Assembly: GCA_965249735.1 (NCBI GenBank)
Contig: CBDFMS010000023.1
Location: forward strand, 538,673 to 602,672
Source of the DNA: JANQSS01 sp965249735
GTDB taxonomy: Bacteria; Bacteroidota; Bacteroidia; Chitinophagales; Saprospiraceae
Length of the DNA: 64,000 bases
Direction of reading: 5' to 3'
This document shows, in pieces, positions 44,385 through 54,261 of this stretch (within the stretch, counting starts at the first letter, position 1; each line of letters opens with the position of its first letter). The notes beneath the pieces were generated by a model that was given only the letters and a program-made list of their open reading frames with translations, did not search any database and had not been told where the DNA came from. The position numbers were made by a program, and so were the translations under genes.

Positions 44385-44972
44385 TTAAGGCTTCCGCTTT
44401 CTCTGATTATTCGGTCTTGGTCTGTGTTCTAATGCGTCAAACTGTTCTTTGGTTAGAATTTTCCTAAGACCGGCATTTGTTTGCTGGCGAATTTCTCTGA
44501 GTTTTGCACGCTTTGCCTCTTCTGGAATCTCAGCTTTTCTCAGAGCTTCCATTTTTGGACGTTGATCTTCTAAAAGCGTTCTGATTTGCATCTTTTGATC
44601 CTTTGTCAAATCAAGTGCGGCCAGGGTTTCCATGAGCATTCGTCCTCCGGCCTTTGGATCATCATCCATCATTATATCTCGAAACTTTTGCTGTTGCGAC
44701 GGAGTCAATATATTTTGCATTTCGAGCCGTAAGTCGCGCTGTAATGTTTTACGCTTTTCCATTCGGGCTCTTCGATCAGGTGTAGATCGAACATTGTGCT
44801 CAAAAAGGTCCTTGTATTTCGTTTTCAGATGTTCAAGTTTGTTTTTTTGCAAAGGAGTCAGGTCAAGCTGAGAAAGAGCAAAACGAGTCCGATCTTCTCT
44901 TGTTCCTCTATCCTGAGCCAACAAGGAGTTCATCATGAACATGACGAGAAATATGACAATAACGGATCTCAT
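44385..44972 (-). CDS. Spy/CpxP-like LTxxQ periplasmic protein
   Basis: A signal peptide (VIVIFLVMFMMNSLLAQ) precedes a helical, highly charged protein of 195 residues. It contains several LTxxQ-type motifs (LTPLQKNKLEHL, LTPSQQQKFRDI, LTKDQKMQIRTL, LTKEQFDALEHR), which define the Spy/CpxP family of periplasmic chaperone and stress proteins. The middle repeats the same helix-pair unit twice. The tail is basic (RPRPNNQRKRKP). It is paired with a second member about 100 bp upstream. A chaperone role is by family analogy only. Confidence 0.85.
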   Translation of the reverse strand: MRSVIVIFLVMFMMNSLLAQDRGTREDRTRFALSQLDLTPLQKNKLEHLKTKYKDLFEHNVRSTPDRRARMEKRKTLQRDLRLEMQNILTPSQQQKFRDIMMDDDPKAGGRMLMETLAALDLTKDQKMQIRTLLEDQRPKMEALRKAEIPEEAKRAKLREIRQQTNAGLRKILTKEQFDALEHRPRPNNQRKRKP

Positions 44973-45024
44973 ATAGGTAGTTTGTTATTGGACAACAAGA
45001 ATCATCAAAGGTTTAATATAAAGC

Positions 45025-45049
45025 AGCGGGCAAATTCAATTTACCCGCT
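45025..45049 (-). terminator. Hairpin between the two Spy-like genes
   Basis: AGCGGG at 45025-45030 pairs with CCCGCT at 45044-45049. The inner AAATT/AATTT also pair, with one C-A mismatch between the two stems. On the minus strand it follows the stop of the upstream Spy-like gene and is trailed by GCTTTATATT, a poor T tract. It could be a terminator or attenuator. Confidence 0.5.
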
Positions 45050-45074
45050 ACTTTCGAAAATTACTAAATAAGGA

Positions 45075-45674
45075 CTACTTATTAAACTGCTTCGCCCTTC
45101 GTGGCCGGTTATTTGGCAACTCACGCCAAAGTTCAAATTGCTGAGGTGTAAGTATCTCACGTGTTTCGACCTCTATCGCTTTTCTGAGCTCTTTGGCCCT
45201 TGCCCGTTTCTCTTCATCGGGCAAATCTGCTTCTTTAATCGATTTGAATGATGCCTTATTCTCCATTCTCAAATTCTTAAGGCGTTCTTTTTGCTCATCG
45301 GTTAGGTTCATCGCTTTCATGACAGCCCTTTTTTCCTGTCGCATTTGACGTCCTTTGGCCTTTTTCTTTGTATGAATTTCATTCCATTTCGTCATTTGTT
45401 CAGGTGATAGCACGCCTTCCAGATCATGTTTAATAGATTCATGCAATGCATTCATGCCTGCTTTCCTTTCTTCTTTCGACACATCCGATTCTTTTATTGC
45501 TCGAAATTCATTCCGGTGATTCTCCCGGATCAATTTCATTTGATCTTTCTGCTGGGGTGTCAGTTGCAATTCCTGGGCAAGTCGTTCTCCTTTTGGCTTG
45601 TGTTCCGGTCCTCGCTGAGCAAAAAGTGTCAAAGCGAATACCATTAGTAACAGGGCTAAAATTGATTTCTTCAT
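45075..45674 (-). CDS. Spy/CpxP-like LTxxQ periplasmic protein, second copy
   Basis: A signal peptide (SILALLLMVFALTLFAQ) followed by 180 mostly helical residues. LTxxQ-type motifs occur at LTPQQKDQMKLI, LSPEQMTKWNEI, LTDEQKERLKNL and LTPQQFELWREL. The protein consists of two similar halves, each with an ESDVSKEERKAG or EADLPDEEKRAR segment. It is homologous to the downstream neighbour, so the pair is a tandem duplication. Function by analogy: envelope-stress chaperone. Confidence 0.85.
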   Translation of the reverse strand: MKKSILALLLMVFALTLFAQRGPEHKPKGERLAQELQLTPQQKDQMKLIRENHRNEFRAIKESDVSKEERKAGMNALHESIKHDLEGVLSPEQMTKWNEIHTKKKAKGRQMRQEKRAVMKAMNLTDEQKERLKNLRMENKASFKSIKEADLPDEEKRARAKELRKAIEVETREILTPQQFELWRELPNNRPRRAKQFNK

Positions 45675-45785
45675 AGTGTTATTTATGTTTATTTGGTCTT
45701 TAGACGTTCAGGTTAGACGCGGGTTTAAGCCTATCCAAAAATTTATGATTTTGATAACTCACTAATCACTAAGCCTTCGGATGCA

Positions 45786-47336
45786 TCAGGGTCGCGACAT
45801 GATCAAAAATGGCCTGGCCTCAATAATGGACGTATCATAAAGAACTACGCATATAAAAATACCAGGGGATAAATTCAAGCATTGAGTAATCGAATGTTCA
45901 CCCTCAATATTGATTTCACGAACCAACATGCCAGCCGTATCATAAATACGAACTTCATTTATTTTTTGATTTGGATTCCATGCAATAGTCAATTGATCAA
46001 AAACAGGATTTGGGAAAATGGTCAATTTTAAAAAAGTATCTTGCGTTATTGTATCCTGAACCATTGTATCCTGAACCATTGTATCCTGAACCATTGTATC
46101 CTGAACCATTGTGTCCTGAACCATTGTGTCAATTGTAATGACAAAATCGAATGGAATTCCAATTTCGATGCTGTCTCTCTTTGCATACTCTAGACTTCTG
46201 GCGTAAAATCCAGAATAATGGTCTCCGTTGTTATAATACGGTCCACCAGCATTTTCAATGAAATGATAATTCTTTTGTTCATAATAAGCTCTCCAACAGG
46301 AGTCGCTGAGCTCTCTTATAATAAGATAGTCGTAGTGCTTGGCCCGACCAAAGTCATTTGAAAAAGATAAATTCGACGTTGGATCCCCTATCTCATTAAT
46401 GTAAGTACAACCAGAGACCAAATCAAAGTTATTATTGATCTTGCTATAACTTATTATAATGGTATCAAACGACTCAATTCTATTAACTGTATCGTATTCC
46501 GGATGGTAATAGAAATCTATTTCAAGTTTTGATTCTTCAATCAAATAGTTCACTTTATCATTAGATTCGCTTTTATTTAGTACACGGTGTTTCATGAAGA
46601 CATGATTCCAAGGCCAACCAACAAGTCGAGTTTCCTGGCGCTCCTTAATATGAAATTCATCACCGACATTATAATCAATAACTTCTGACCAGGTTAAATT
46701 ATGATAACCTTGTGACAATTCTGAGTGACCACTGATCAAATAATTATTTAAATCAAGACCGAACGTATAATCATGGGATATAGGAAACAAACCTAAATTA
46801 ATAATAGTGGAATATCCATAATGTTTGGATAGATTTAATTGAAGGTTATTAATTCCATGCGTGACCTCATTTCCAAAAGAATCAACTAACCTAAATTTAA
46901 ACGTTTTAATGGAATCCACAACATCTAAAAATGTGTCTATATTATGTGCAACCAATACTCCCATCATTGTATTTGTTTCACTTTTCCATGCTATCCAGGG
47001 TTCATTGATTTTTGATCTTGATTTAATCAAAATGGAATCTCCGCCTTCTGTATAAAAGATATGATGCCCATTGCTAAAGACTTCTAAACGATCGCAACTC
47101 CAGTGGGCGTCCTCTTCATCCACACACCCACTCGGGTTATAAAATTTTGATAGCATTCTAAATGGGTAATAGACCGTTCTATCCGATTCTGTGATGACGC
47201 TATCCATGTACATGGCCATTTGAAACCCATCGTCACCCGGTTTTTGAAAGTGAAATAACACATCTTGGTGAAATGGCTCATACTGTGCTTGTGCACTTAA
47301 ACATATCAAGAGCAAGAAAAAGAGTGAAATTCTCAT
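45786..47336 (-). CDS. Secreted protein with T9SS type A sorting domain and TMVQD repeats
   Basis: A signal peptide (ISLFFLLLICLSAQAQ) is followed by about 390 residues of a beta-rich, Asp- and Tyr-rich region that I do not recognise. Then comes a linker of five tandem TMVQD units plus TITQD, and finally a T9SS sorting domain (LTIFPNPVFDQLTIAWNP, ending in FLIM). The sorting domain predicts export across the outer membrane. The repeat linker would be an extended, acidic spacer between cargo and sorting signal. Monocistronic. Function unknown. Confidence 0.85.
   Translation of the reverse strand: MRISLFFLLLICLSAQAQYEPFHQDVLFHFQKPGDDGFQMAMYMDSVITESDRTVYYPFRMLSKFYNPSGCVDEEDAHWSCDRLEVFSNGHHIFYTEGGDSILIKSRSKINEPWIAWKSETNTMMGVLVAHNIDTFLDVVDSIKTFKFRLVDSFGNEVTHGINNLQLNLSKHYGYSTIINLGLFPISHDYTFGLDLNNYLISGHSELSQGYHNLTWSEVIDYNVGDEFHIKERQETRLVGWPWNHVFMKHRVLNKSESNDKVNYLIEESKLEIDFYYHPEYDTVNRIESFDTIIISYSKINNNFDLVSGCTYINEIGDPTSNLSFSNDFGRAKHYDYLIIRELSDSCWRAYYEQKNYHFIENAGGPYYNNGDHYSGFYARSLEYAKRDSIEIGIPFDFVITIDTMVQDTMVQDTMVQDTMVQDTMVQDTITQDTFLKLTIFPNPVFDQLTIAWNPNQKINEVRIYDTAGMLVREINIEGEHSITQCLNLSPGIFICVVLYDTSIIEARPFLIMSRP
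46051..46125 (-). repeat. Tandem 15-bp repeat encoding TMVQD units
   Basis: Five copies of a 15-bp unit (plus-strand form GTATCCTGAACCATT) run head to tail. The first four are identical and the fifth differs by one base; a sixth partial GTGTC follows. The identity points to recent slippage, so copy number is likely variable between strains. The reading frame is preserved whatever the number. Confidence 0.9.
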
Positions 47337-47444
47337 TCTACAAGTGCTTTCATTAAAGATACAATGAAATCAAAGAAAACACCCACAAAATCCTAACCAT
47401 ATCATAGCCTTTCTCACTGATGACTTAGTCATCAGATGACTATA

Positions 47445-48908
47445 CTACAATTTCACACCAAACGTCAGGATTAAATTGTTTTCTGAAAAATCAGAAGTAA
47501 CAATCGGCGAGGTGCCAGTAGATAATGTATAGGGGCTATAGGATTGTTCAACCGTCTGATAACGGTACCCAGCATCGATGAAAAATCGATCGATCCAAAC
47601 GCCGAAGCCCAAACTGAAATATGAATTTTCAAATCCGGACTCACTTTCGTAAATGTTTTCAGACATTCCAAATCCTCCTCTGAATCGGAATGAATCCATT
47701 CGCAGTTCCCCACCAACGCGCAATGCCCATGTCGATCCCAGGTTATTGTCGATTTGACGATTTAGATTATTTTCGTAGGCCAGGTCATCAGGTATGGTGA
47801 ATTTGGCTGAATTGTAATCCACAAATTCCACTTCTGTACTAATAAAACCGGTCTTACCAATAATGATTCCGAGTCCTCCCAATGCCCGCCAGGGAGATCG
47901 AAAATCGTATTCAAATGTTCCTAATGGAGAGGCTGCCTCTTTGGGACCTCTTTCAGGAAAGATATCTGAATCAAAATTATAGTCGTAGTAAGCACGCGTA
48001 TCATAATCTTCCGTGATCCGCATCCAGGTTGGTGTATGAAATGCTAGCCCAAAATGGACCTTTTTTGCAATAATATATTTTGCACCTACCTTAACAGCAA
48101 CTCCTCCACCTATTGAGTTCAGATTTTCATCGTACTCCAATCGTCGGAATGTCGGGTGACCTGATAAGCTTTCAACATATTGTTTTTTCTCTTTGAATCG
48201 GACCAATGGAATAATCAGCGAAGCTCCTAATTGCAGCTTATTTTCATAATCAGCTCCCACGGCAATTGTTATCTCGTCAATACCTCCTTTTTGATCCACA
48301 ACCTGGGACTTTCGGACGCTTGTATTCGCATCTATATCAGCAGAATACAACCCGGTATAGGTATCATAGGATGTCAGATATGAATCGTAGGCAGGCCCAG
48401 CTGAAAATGCATCTAAATTGTCGGGATTGATGCCATCACTTTGCTCAATAAACAATCGCGTAATCGAATGATCCTGGTCTCCTGCAAACTCAAATTTTCT
48501 ATTATAGTTCATCACCCGGTTAACACCAATTCCAAAGGATGTACGTGTCCAATGCTTATCCATTAGTCTATTGACACTCACATAGCTAGCAGACGGAATA
48601 ATAAAATTAGACCGATCCGCATCCATCGGTCCTGAATTGGTGAATGATAAATATGAGGTCGTGGGTCCATAAAACATTGCAGGACTCAGTTGAATTTCTG
48701 CACGTTTGAACATGGCAATTCCAGCTGGATTGCTTGCAATTGATCCAAAATCTCCACCTATAGCGGCCATTGAACTTCCAACACCAAAACCTCGTGCAGT
48801 ACCCATTCGTTCACGCATACTATAACGAATGGCATCTTCCAGCGTCTGCGCACTCAATCCGAATGTCAAGAGCATGATGCCGATGATAAGAGTCAGGGAT
48901 TGTTTCAT
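47445..48908 (-). CDS. FadL/OmpP1-family outer-membrane transport protein
   Basis: A 487-residue outer-membrane barrel. The signal peptide (LTLIIGIMLLTFGLSAQ) precedes LEDAIRYSM and ARGFGVGSSMAAIGGDFGSIASNPAGIAMFKRAE, the characteristic hatch-domain start with the NPAG motif of the FadL/OmpP1 family. Numerous amphipathic strands follow and the C-terminus ends in LILTFGVKL. Related proteins pass long-chain fatty acids or other hydrophobic compounds; the substrate here is unknown. Confidence 0.9.
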   Translation of the reverse strand: MKQSLTLIIGIMLLTFGLSAQTLEDAIRYSMRERMGTARGFGVGSSMAAIGGDFGSIASNPAGIAMFKRAEIQLSPAMFYGPTTSYLSFTNSGPMDADRSNFIIPSASYVSVNRLMDKHWTRTSFGIGVNRVMNYNRKFEFAGDQDHSITRLFIEQSDGINPDNLDAFSAGPAYDSYLTSYDTYTGLYSADIDANTSVRKSQVVDQKGGIDEITIAVGADYENKLQLGASLIIPLVRFKEKKQYVESLSGHPTFRRLEYDENLNSIGGGVAVKVGAKYIIAKKVHFGLAFHTPTWMRITEDYDTRAYYDYNFDSDIFPERGPKEAASPLGTFEYDFRSPWRALGGLGIIIGKTGFISTEVEFVDYNSAKFTIPDDLAYENNLNRQIDNNLGSTWALRVGGELRMDSFRFRGGFGMSENIYESESGFENSYFSLGFGVWIDRFFIDAGYRYQTVEQSYSPYTLSTGTSPIVTSDFSENNLILTFGVKL

Positions 48909-48997
48909 ATTATCTCATTATTAGGTGCCATATCTATAGCCATATTCCAAGTCCGTTGTCAACTTTGGCCGAAATGATAACAAATATCAAGGAAAGT

Positions 48998-49031
48998 AAA
49001 AAGGCAGAAATCCGTGCGATTCCTGCCTTTT
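48998..49031 (-). terminator. Intrinsic terminator of the low-complexity protein gene
   Basis: On the minus strand AAAAGGCAG (49031-49023) pairs with CTGCCTTTTT (49007-48998), and an inner AATC/GATT pair extends the stem around loop GCACG. The T tract follows in the minus direction, directly after the gene ending at 49043. On the plus strand it ends in only four T. Confidence 0.8.
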
Positions 49032-49042
49032 AATAATGGACT

Positions 49043-50158
49043 TTAATTCTTTCTTCCACTTCTGCTTGATCCAGAACTTCTATTCTGAGATGAAGAAGAT
49101 CGACTGGAACCAACCGATGAAGATCTCTTAGAAGAACTGCTCCGTGGAGCTGAATAACTTTTACTTCCTGAAGAACTACTTCGTCCTCCTGAGTATGAAG
49201 GTCGTGATGGACTCTTCCGGGAAGTATTGTATTTTTTTGATGGTGACGAAGGCTTGCTATTTATTCGTTTCGTCGAAGAACTGCGCTTCGTCGAAGAAGA
49301 AGGTGTATAGCTAGGTTTTGTATTCGTCGGTCGATTACTCGATTGAGTCGAAGGCCGATTAGGCGTTCTTAGAGCTTTTGCCTCTTTTTTTGAACTATTG
49401 GTTGTACGTCCCGGTCGATTGACATTGCTGCCAGCTGTATTCTGAGTACGATCCCGCACAGTGGTTGAACGTTCACCGGCTGGAACACTGCGATTAGAAC
49501 GTGGATTGTTTGTCGATGTCGTTGTTCTGCGACCGTAATACGTGCCGCGATTGTTTCCTTGATTTCTATTGTATGTATTTCGATTATTGTTGACATAGCC
49601 GTTTCCACCATTGCGGTTTCCACCATAAAACCCTGGAGGACAGCCATTAAAGTTGTTACGTACAGATCTGTAACCATAACCTCCATAGTAATTGTTCACG
49701 ACGTAGGAGTTGCCACCACGATAGTACCAATCGTTATATCCGTAGTATCTGCTTGAACCCCATGAGGATCCATAATATGGGTTGTAGTAATTGACAGGAT
49801 AGTTATTGTAGTAATATCTACTACCTGGAACGTACCAAGGATTATATCGCCAGGGACTTCCAACAGAAATAGCCACACTTATGGGGCTATAAAATGGATC
49901 ATAGATTGAACTGTAGTAGTTGAACGAAACACTCGGGCGATCGAATCTGCGAATCCGTCGCGTATAAAACGTGTAATCGTCGACGTAGTCATAATACTCA
50001 TCGTCGTAAGCTTCGTCATCCTCATAACTATTGGTCGAATAGTCGTCTTCAGAATAGAAGTCCTCCGGATTGTAATACAGATCATCATACTGGGCATACA
50101 TGCTGATGCTGGTGAACGTGAGCGCAAATAATACCAGTGTAATTTTTAATTGATTCAT
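49043..50158 (-). CDS. Secreted low-complexity protein rich in Tyr/Asn/Gly and Arg/Ser
   Basis: No known family recognised. A signal peptide (ITLVLFALTFTSISMYAQ) follows the ATG at 50158, which I prefer to the upstream in-frame start. The mature protein has three zones: an acidic Tyr/Asp/Glu-rich segment (DDLYYNPEDFYSEDDYS-like), a central Tyr/Asn/Gly/Arg region resembling glycine-rich surface proteins (NYYGGYGYRSVRNN), and a last about 140 residues made almost only of Ser, Arg, Lys, Thr and Pro. The tail is strongly basic and probably disordered. Such proteins in Bacteroidota are usually listed as hypothetical. A surface or nucleic-acid-binding role would be speculation. Confidence 0.75.
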   Translation of the reverse strand: MNQLKITLVLFALTFTSISMYAQYDDLYYNPEDFYSEDDYSTNSYEDDEAYDDEYYDYVDDYTFYTRRIRRFDRPSVSFNYYSSIYDPFYSPISVAISVGSPWRYNPWYVPGSRYYYNNYPVNYYNPYYGSSWGSSRYYGYNDWYYRGGNSYVVNNYYGGYGYRSVRNNFNGCPPGFYGGNRNGGNGYVNNNRNTYNRNQGNNRGTYYGRRTTTSTNNPRSNRSVPAGERSTTVRDRTQNTAGSNVNRPGRTTNSSKKEAKALRTPNRPSTQSSNRPTNTKPSYTPSSSTKRSSSTKRINSKPSSPSKKYNTSRKSPSRPSYSGGRSSSSGSKSYSAPRSSSSKRSSSVGSSRSSSSQNRSSGSSRSGRKN

Positions 50159-50361
50159 AGTAGATTTTTTTAGTCGCAAACGAGAGGCTCTCTCAACATC
50201 TGCATGCAAATTATTACTTTTGGCTGGCTTTTTTAGTTAATGCTTTGATAATTACAATTTCTTTAACGCTTGTTCTTCAAATGCACATACTTAAAAGCTG
50301 CTATATATAAGACGTTGAAACATGTCAATTCGTTCCCTATTTAACATCACTTTAAGACACT

Positions 50362-51828
<1,467 letters not shown>

Positions 51829-51876
51829 ATAATAAAAATAGATAATTTTAATTTTTGGATTAATAATAAAAAGCCT

Positions 51877-52254
51877 ATGTCATTTGAAATAAAAGGAAAA
51901 GTTTACAAGATATTCCCAACTGAAAATAAAACTCAAACGTTTCAAGCCAGGGAATTTGTTATAGAAGTAGATGATCGCGGATATACACAATACATCAAAT
52001 TTCAATTAACCCAGGATCGATGTGGCTTACTCGATTCTTATCAATCGGGTGATTTCATCAATGTTCATTTTGACCTTCGTGGTCGTGAATGGCAAGAGAA
52101 ATTTTTCACAAATTTGAATGCCTGGAGGATCGAACGTGTGAATGAAGATGCAACGGAGACAGGAGGACCAACCGATGTACCGGCAGAGTTCATGGATTTG
52201 GGCAATCAGGTGGATGATACCAAGGCTGAGGATTTTGATGATCTGCCTTTTTAG
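51877..52254 (+). CDS. DUF3127 domain protein
   Basis: A 125-residue protein with the DUF3127 pattern: FEIKGKVYKIFPTENKTQTFQ, then FVIEVDDRG and KFQLTQDRCGLLD, ending the domain with WQEKFFTNLNAWRIERV. The domain looks like a small OB-like beta barrel, and the family is found mainly in Bacteroidota. The acidic C-terminal tail ending DDLPF recalls the tail of single-stranded DNA-binding proteins (acidic, terminal Phe), which is only suggestive. It lies 48 bp after proS on the same strand. Confidence 0.88.
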   Translation: MSFEIKGKVYKIFPTENKTQTFQAREFVIEVDDRGYTQYIKFQLTQDRCGLLDSYQSGDFINVHFDLRGREWQEKFFTNLNAWRIERVNEDATETGGPTDVPAEFMDLGNQVDDTKAEDFDDLPF

Positions 52255-52429
52255 ATTGTTGCAATTGGATATTTAGCCATTCCGGCGAAAATTAACTCGA
52301 GAACTTAATTCTCATTTACCGACAATTTACTTTAAGAAGTAAGACGGAAGCATTAGCTTCAAACCAATGTCAGGTACCTAAAGGTGAGGAGGGTGCGTAT
52401 TCGTTAAATAACTATACCGCTATTGATTA

Positions 52430-52436
52430 GACAATT
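52430..52436. repeat. Left target-site duplication of the IS21 element
   Basis: GACAATT directly precedes the left end TGCATA and is repeated exactly at 55074-55080 after the right end. Confidence 0.9.
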
Positions 52437-52597
52437 TGCATAATCCGGTCAAACTGACCCCCCCATTCCGATTTGTACTGACCCCACCATTCCGGAGGTT
52501 TGACCCCCTGCAATGAGGTAAAATGTTAATAACGTTCCGGTATACTGACCCCCTATATTTTGGAGGGTGTTAAGAACATTCCGGAGGTTTGACCCCC
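52437..52597 (+). repeat. Left IS end with five transposase-type repeats
   Basis: The motif ATTCCGG-N(6-8)-TGACCCCC, with small variations, occurs at 52443-52462, 52465-52485, 52489-52508, 52534-52553 and 52578-52597, all in the same orientation. The first forms the terminal inverted repeat. The istA promoter must lie among these copies, so transposase binding could also repress the operon. Confidence 0.8.
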
Positions 52598-52661
52598 TCA
52601 AGATGACTATGGAAACGTGCAATTAATGTTCATGTTCGTGGCTCAAGAAAAGAGTTATGGC

Positions 52662-54218
52662 ATGGGAAAATTAAAGCGCATGGATCAAGTCAGATATATT
52701 TTAGAGACCTACCTGGACACCAAATCCATTAAGGGTACGGCAAGAAGATTACAAATTTCAAAGAACACAGTCCGAGACTATGTTCGTCGTGTACGAACTC
52801 ATTTTAAAGACCTGTCTGAGGCGTTGACGTTGGCAGAAGACGAACTTTTTGAGTTGGCCTACAAGTCAGATGCAAGCGGATCGAATACGCGTGAATTTGA
52901 ATACAACAAGCGGGTTGATTTCTGGATCACAGAGCTTCGTCGAGTCGGGGTAACGAAGAAATTACTGTGGGAAGAGTATCGATCAGAATTTGAACATGGC
53001 TTTGGCTACAGCCAATTTTGTGAGCGCATAAATCGCGAGATAGGGCGTCGCGACCTTACGATCAAAATGAATCACACGCCAGGCGAAAAGATGCAGGTGG
53101 ACTTTGCAGGCAAGACGATGAATTGGATTGATGCGTCCAGCGGCGAAGTGCATAAATGTCAAATATTAATTGCGACGATGCCCCATACCCAACATAGTTT
53201 TGTCATTGCCTTACCGAGTCAAAAAGTGACGGATTTTATACACGGACTAAATCAGGCGTTACTATTTTTTGGTTGCTTACCCAAGGTGATTTTAAGCGAC
53301 AATTTAAAATCGTTTGTTATTCGTGCCGATAAATATGAGCCTGATTTTAATGAATTATGTGTTCAATTAGCGGCCTATTATCAAATTGACATTGAAGCTA
53401 CCCGGGTAAGAAAACCAAAAGACAAGGCCAGTGTAGAAAATTTAGTCTCAACAATTTATACACGTATTTATGCCCCACTTCGCAATGAAGTATTCCACAG
53501 TTTAGCCGAATTAAACGAGGGAATAAAGAAACAACTCACAGATCATAATCATAGGCCCTATCAGCAAAAGCCAGGTTGTCGATTAAGTGAATTCCAAAAG
53601 TTTGAACATCCTATAATGAAGGAGCTACCAGCAGATTTATTTGAGATTAAAAAATCAACGCAGTCTAAGGTACGCCGAGATTATCACGTCTATATCGGAG
53701 AAGAAAAAAACTATTATTCGGTTCCCTTTCAATATGTAGCACGCCAAGCCATTATCGTGTATACGTCGAGTACAGTTGAAGTATTTATCGATAATCAGCG
53801 CGTGGCCACGCACACACGATTGCTTCATCGTAACACATATCGCCATCAAACCAATCCGGACCACATGCCGAAAAGTCATCTTGAATGGAAAAAAGCACGT
53901 GGCTTTAATGCAGCACATTTTATCCGGCAAGCCGATAAAATAGGTCCAGCTACCAACTGGGCGATTCAATTCATTATACGCTCGGCTATCCATCCACCAC
54001 AAAGCTTCAACTCTTGTCAAGGCGTATTGCGGTTAAGTGAAAAATATTCTGCTGAGCGATTGGAAAACGCTTGTGTGCGTTGTCAAAAGGTAGACAAAGT
54101 ATCTTATAAAATGATTAAAAGGATTCTTGTAAAAAACCTGGATCTCGAAATCGAATCCGTTGACCTATTTAACACACCAGTCCATGAAAATATTCGAGGC
54201 CCCGAAGCTTATCAATAA
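52662..54218 (+). CDS. istA: IS21-family transposase IstA
   Basis: DDE transposase of the element. The N-terminus is a helix-turn-helix (QVRYILETYLDTKSIKGTAR, then LQISKNTVRDYV). The rve-type catalytic core has the first Asp in MQVDFAGKTMNW, the second Asp in ILSDNLKSF and the Glu in KASVENLVSTIY, so all three catalytic acids are in place. A C-terminal beta-rich region (YVARQAIIVYTSSTVEVF) follows. I place the start at the ATG at 52662 after AAGAAAAGAG; an in-frame ATG at 52626 or GTG at 52617 is possible. It ends 43 bp before istB. Confidence 0.93.
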   Translation: MGKLKRMDQVRYILETYLDTKSIKGTARRLQISKNTVRDYVRRVRTHFKDLSEALTLAEDELFELAYKSDASGSNTREFEYNKRVDFWITELRRVGVTKKLLWEEYRSEFEHGFGYSQFCERINREIGRRDLTIKMNHTPGEKMQVDFAGKTMNWIDASSGEVHKCQILIATMPHTQHSFVIALPSQKVTDFIHGLNQALLFFGCLPKVILSDNLKSFVIRADKYEPDFNELCVQLAAYYQIDIEATRVRKPKDKASVENLVSTIYTRIYAPLRNEVFHSLAELNEGIKKQLTDHNHRPYQQKPGCRLSEFQKFEHPIMKELPADLFEIKKSTQSKVRRDYHVYIGEEKNYYSVPFQYVARQAIIVYTSSTVEVFIDNQRVATHTRLLHRNTYRHQTNPDHMPKSHLEWKKARGFNAAHFIRQADKIGPATNWAIQFIIRSAIHPPQSFNSCQGVLRLSEKYSAERLENACVRCQKVDKVSYKMIKRILVKNLDLEIESVDLFNTPVHENIRGPEAYQ

Positions 54219-54261
54219 TCATTTTTTTAACCCGTCATATTTATGACACAAATTTATTCTT

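Noticed and set aside
46051..46125. Regular short repeats suggesting a CRISPR array
   Set aside because: Units are 15 bp, directly adjacent with no spacers, and in frame within a protein-coding gene.
52617..52661. Extended N-terminus of IstA from the GTG at 52617
   Set aside because: The added residues (QLMFMFVAQEKSYG) do not resemble IstA starts, while the ATG at 52662 has a purine-rich stretch in front and begins at the family helix-turn-helix.
53655..54020. 121-residue minus-strand frame inside istA as a passenger gene
   Set aside because: It is fully antisense to the conserved C-terminal region of the transposase and has no recognisable features.
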